NCBI GenBank assembly: GCA_002394385.1 | Contig: DGTS01000027.1 | Location: 1 to 49,655 of the forward strand | Direction: 5' to 3' | DNA: 49,655 nt | From: Prevotella sp. UBA4330 | GTDB lineage: Bacteria; Bacteroidota; Bacteroidia; Bacteroidales; Bacteroidaceae | Shown here: positions 47,893 to 49,655 of the stretch, in pieces | Numbering within the stretch: the stretch's first letter is position 1 | Layout of the letters: each line of letters opens with the position of its first letter | Notes under the pieces: generated by a model | What the model was told of the DNA's origin: nothing | The model's database searches: none | What the model saw: the letters and a program-made list of their open reading frames with translations, nothing else | Position numbers and translations under genes: made by a program

Positions 47893-48424
47893 ACTGAGCG
47901 ACATATCTCTGGTGTCACGGGTGGCTGTATTCCAAGACAAGCGCGCTTTCGATGCGCTTGTGAGGAAATACCAGTCACCCGTGAGGAGGTTCTTCCTCGC
48001 TCAGACACTCGGAGACAGTCAACTCAGTGACGACTTGGCGCAAGACACATTCATCAAGGCTTACACCAAGATTTCTTCATTCCAGAGCCGGTCGTCGTTC
48101 AAGACGTGGCTCTTCAGAATAGCATATAACGTGATGTTCGACTACCGCAGGGCACATCACATAACAGACGAGATAGACAATGCGGGAGTGAAAGGACACC
48201 CGTCGGCAGAGCATGACGCCCTGTTGAGCCTCGACATATACAATGCGATGGGAATGCTCAAACCCACCGAACGCACATGCATCGCCCTGCAACTCATCGA
48301 CGGCTATCCCATCGACCAGATAGCAGAGATAATGCAAATGGCTGAAGGCACCGTGAAGTCGCATCTCTCACGCGGGAAAACAAAACTGGCTAACTACTTA
48401 AGACAAAACGGATATGGAAGATGA
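47885..48424 (+). CDS. ECF-type RNA polymerase sigma factor
   Basis: A 179-residue sigma-70 family ECF factor. Region 2 is seen in FDALVRKYQSPVRRFFLAQT, LSDDLAQDTFIKAYTKISSF and SSFKTWLFRIAYNVMFDYRR. After a short linker, region 4 is MLKPTERTCIALQLIDGYPI, DQIAEIMQMAEGTVKSHLSR, a typical helix-turn-helix. Region 1 and 3 are absent as expected. It overlaps pspC upstream and the putative anti-sigma gene downstream, so all are cotranslated. Confidence 0.94.
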   Translation: MDKLSDISLVSRVAVFQDKRAFDALVRKYQSPVRRFFLAQTLGDSQLSDDLAQDTFIKAYTKISSFQSRSSFKTWLFRIAYNVMFDYRRAHHITDEIDNAGVKGHPSAEHDALLSLDIYNAMGMLKPTERTCIALQLIDGYPIDQIAEIMQMAEGTVKSHLSRGKTKLANYLRQNGYGR

Positions 48425-48773
48425 CAAGATGAAAACCACAATAAACATGAACGACGACGACCAACTGCTCGCCTCGTTCTTCACTGATAACACCATCAAC
48501 GTGCCCGAGGACGACTTCACGGAGCGCGTGATGCAGCACCTGCCAGAGCGCAGCAACCGTCTGGCACGCATCTGGACGTGGCTCTGCGCCATTGCAGGAG
48601 TGGTGTTCCTCATCGCCACAAAGTCGTGGCTCACCATATACATGCTGCTCAAGAACATGCTCCTCGGCATCAATCTCGAACAACTCTCACACATCAACCT
48701 CGCTCCATATATCCTCGCAATGCTTATCATCAGCGCCCTTATGGGCTATTCTTTGGCAAAGGAAAAAGGATAA
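48414..48773 (+). CDS. Putative anti-sigma-like membrane protein, DUF5056-like
   Basis: A 119-residue membrane protein. The cytoplasmic N-terminus contains DDDQLLASFFTDNTINVPED and DFTERVMQHLPER, followed by two membrane helices (IWTWLCAIAGVVFLIATKSW and INLAPYILAMLIISALMGYS). The protein resembles DUF5056 as I recall it. A cytoplasmic segment joined to membrane helices, encoded directly after an ECF sigma factor with an 11-bp overlap, fits an anti-sigma factor, but no zinc-binding or ASD motif is seen. A second start at 48429 (MKTTINM) is possible. Confidence 0.72.
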   Translation: MEDDKMKTTINMNDDDQLLASFFTDNTINVPEDDFTERVMQHLPERSNRLARIWTWLCAIAGVVFLIATKSWLTIYMLLKNMLLGINLEQLSHINLAPYILAMLIISALMGYSLAKEKG

Positions 48774-48802
48774 GAACCGCCATAACAATCTCTTTAGAAC
48801 GT

Positions 48803-48978
48803 CAGAAGTGCTTCCTGAGGTGGTCAGGAAGCACTTCTGGCATTCTCAGGTATATATAAGTGAGGTGGTCAGGAAGCACAAGTGAGAGAGTGATTAGGCC
48901 CTAATCACTTCCTAAAAAGGCACAAGTGAGAGAGTGATTAGACCCTAATCACTCCCCCAAAAGGCACAAGTGGCACCA
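48803..48978. repeat. Tandem ~44-bp repeats with internal palindromes
   Basis: A perfect 16-bp stem CAGAAGTGCTTCCTGA/TCAGGAAGCACTTCTG (48803-48818, 48824-48839) opens a run of units whose word GCAC recurs at 48831, 48876, 48920 and 48964 (periods 45, 44, 44). Two units carry the palindrome AGTGATTAG-n-CCTAATCACT. A 19-bp direct repeat (TGAGGTGGTCAGGAAGCAC) occurs at 48816 and 48861. No T tract is present. No gene is seen from 48774 to 49428. Confidence 0.75.
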
Positions 48979-48989
48979 CTGGAAGTCGT

Positions 48990-49100
48990 TTCTGCCTGCG
49001 TGAAATTGAGTGAAAGTGAGTGAAATTGCACCTTCACACGCAATTCTCTGTATTCCAAAACGTTACAACGAATGTGAAATTGTGAAATTGATTTTCGTTT
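48990..49100. repeat. Short GTGAAATTG-type direct repeats
   Basis: The word GTGAAATTG recurs at about 49000, 49019, 49073 and 49082, with the variant GTGAAAGTG between the first two. Otherwise the stretch is A/T-rich and empty of genes. Confidence 0.5.
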
Positions 49101-49124
49101 TTTTTAATTTGAAAAATACACTCG

Positions 49125-49187
49125 TAGGAGGTGACGTGTCCCACGTCACAATCCCTCATTTCGTGACGTGAGACACGTCACCTCCTA
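49125..49187. repeat. 63-bp cruciform-forming inverted repeat
   Basis: TAGGAGGTGACGTGTC and CACGTCAC on the left (49125-49140, 49142-49149) pair with GTGACGTG and GACACGTCACCTCCTA on the right (49163-49170, 49172-49187), with one mismatch and a 13-base loop. Each arm also contains its own GTGACGTG/CACGTCAC symmetry. No T tract follows, so it may be a protein-binding site rather than a terminator. Confidence 0.8.
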
Positions 49188-49244
49188 TTTGGACACTGCA
49201 AATTTAATTGCATCCTTCAATGCTTTTTTTACAAGACTATACTT

Positions 49245-49448
49245 CCCGCTCGGGCGGATTTGTAATCCGACCGCATTGAGTATCAGCATTTGCAATGCGA
49301 CAAGATATATTCATATTAGTTGTTTCTCATATTGTTACTGTAACATCCCGCTCGGGCGGATTTGTAATCCGACCGCATTGAGTATCAGCATTTGCAATGC
49401 GACAAGATATATTTATATTAGTTGTTTCTCATATTGTTACTGTAACAT
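49245..49448. repeat. Two tandem 102-bp REP-like repeats beside a RAYT transposase
   Basis: Units 49245-49346 and 49347-49448 are identical except for one base (TATTCAT against TATTTAT). Each contains the palindrome GGATT-TGT-AATCC and the pair CGCATT ... AATGCG, typical of REP elements. The second unit overlaps the C-terminal end of the adjacent transposase gene. Confidence 0.88.
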
Positions 49449-49655
49449 CAATAAGCCCTTTCCCTCCACAATAATCTCGCGCAGAACTGTAAAGATAATC
49501 CTCAGACTTATCTACAAATTCTTGTCTAACGGGATTCATGTGTATATAGTTGAGTTTCTCCATATAGAAATCATAAGTAGTAATGGACTCCAAATAACTA
49601 CCCTCTTGCCAGAATTTTGCATTCACAATATTCGAGTCGTTGGCACCACGAAATC
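49429..49655 (-). CDS. REP-associated tyrosine transposase (RAYT, IS200/Y1-like), partial
   Basis: This is the C-terminal ~75 residues of a Y1-type transposase; the N-terminus with the HUH and Tyr motifs lies beyond the window. Visible parts are NAKFWQEGSYLESITTYDFY, EKLNYIHMNPVRQEFVDKSE and DYLYSSARDYCGGKGLIDV, the usual ending of RAYT proteins (YIHxNPV...YxxSSxxxY). The reading frame is open to the edge, so an internal GTG at 49626 is not the true start. Its last six or so codons and the stop lie inside the second 102-bp repeat, which suggests the repeats are its REP substrates. Confidence 0.88.
   Translation of the reverse strand, partial: FRGANDSNIVNAKFWQEGSYLESITTYDFYMEKLNYIHMNPVRQEFVDKSEDYLYSSARDYCGGKGLIDVTVTI

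Noticed and set aside
49245..49448. Possible CRISPR or phage attachment site
   Set aside because: Only two contiguous units with REP-like palindromes beside a RAYT gene; no spacers and no integrase.

Overview
This window looks like a chromosomal segment of a Bacteroidota bacterium of the Prevotella type. The reasons are many Bacteroidota-style promoters (TTTG, about 19 bp, TAnnTTTG), a BspA-type leucine-rich-repeat surface protein, the type IX secretion protein PorQ, a TPR/AraC-type hybrid regulator, ExbB/ExbD and TonB genes, and a REP-associated transposase at the right edge. Gene calls rest on reading translations and motifs; no database search was possible.

Layout. (1) 1-6.6 kb: an RND multidrug efflux operon on the minus strand (a 57-residue membrane peptide, a periplasmic adaptor lipoprotein, and an AcrB-like pump cut by the window edge). 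Immediately upstream on the same strand is a membrane-anchored TPR-AraC regulator. Two 14-bp direct repeats lie directly upstream of the efflux promoter and are a likely activator site. (2) 6.85-7.0 kb: a 50-residue orphan ORF with its own promoter. (3) 7.2-17.2 kb: an A/T-rich accessory island. It carries a tight four-gene operon: double SIS domain fused to a HAD phosphatase, a phosphoribosyltransferase-like protein, an ORC/CDC6-like AAA ATPase, and an unrecognised Rossmann-like protein. An AbiEi/AbiEii toxin-antitoxin pair with its own operator follows, then a PfkB-type sugar kinase, the 3' remnant of an AlbA_2/HATPase_c_4 regulator, and a complete IS982-family element. SIS isomerase, HAD phosphatase, PfkB kinase and PRTase together suggest a sugar-phosphate or nucleotide-like small-molecule pathway coupled to an ATPase. 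This is the best candidate for a poorly described conflict (defence) system.

(4) 17.3-21.1 kb: PptA-like tautomerase, a small secreted protein, a BspA-like LRR protein, a secreted carboxypeptidase-regulatory-domain protein and tRNA-Leu(TAG). (5) 21.1-27.8 kb, minus strand: parC, an outer-membrane DUF3316-like protein, an S41 protease lipoprotein, an orphan FecE-like ABC ATPase and an exported flavin reductase/nitroreductase fusion, packed like one operon. (6) 28.0-33.6 kb: two tandem paralogous exported proteins, glyS, an FKBP lipoprotein, a 27-residue membrane peptide behind a long leader, and a MATE exporter. (7) 33.7-40.7 kb: cmk, porQ, a TonB-family protein, a polyprenyl diphosphate synthase, a conserved hypothetical overlapping tatD, tRNA-Ser(GGA), a D-2-hydroxyacid dehydrogenase and a small secreted protein. 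(8) 40.7-49.7 kb: an exbB-hyp-exbD-exbD operon, a Lrp/AsnC regulator, thyA-folA, an RsmF-like rRNA methyltransferase, a membrane protein/PspC/ECF sigma/putative anti-sigma cluster, an intergenic region full of hairpins and repeats, two 102-bp REP-like repeats and a partial RAYT transposase.

Regions (1) and (4)-(8) are mostly ordinary core or lifestyle genes. Region (3) and the repeat-rich intergenic spaces hold most of the unexplained signal.
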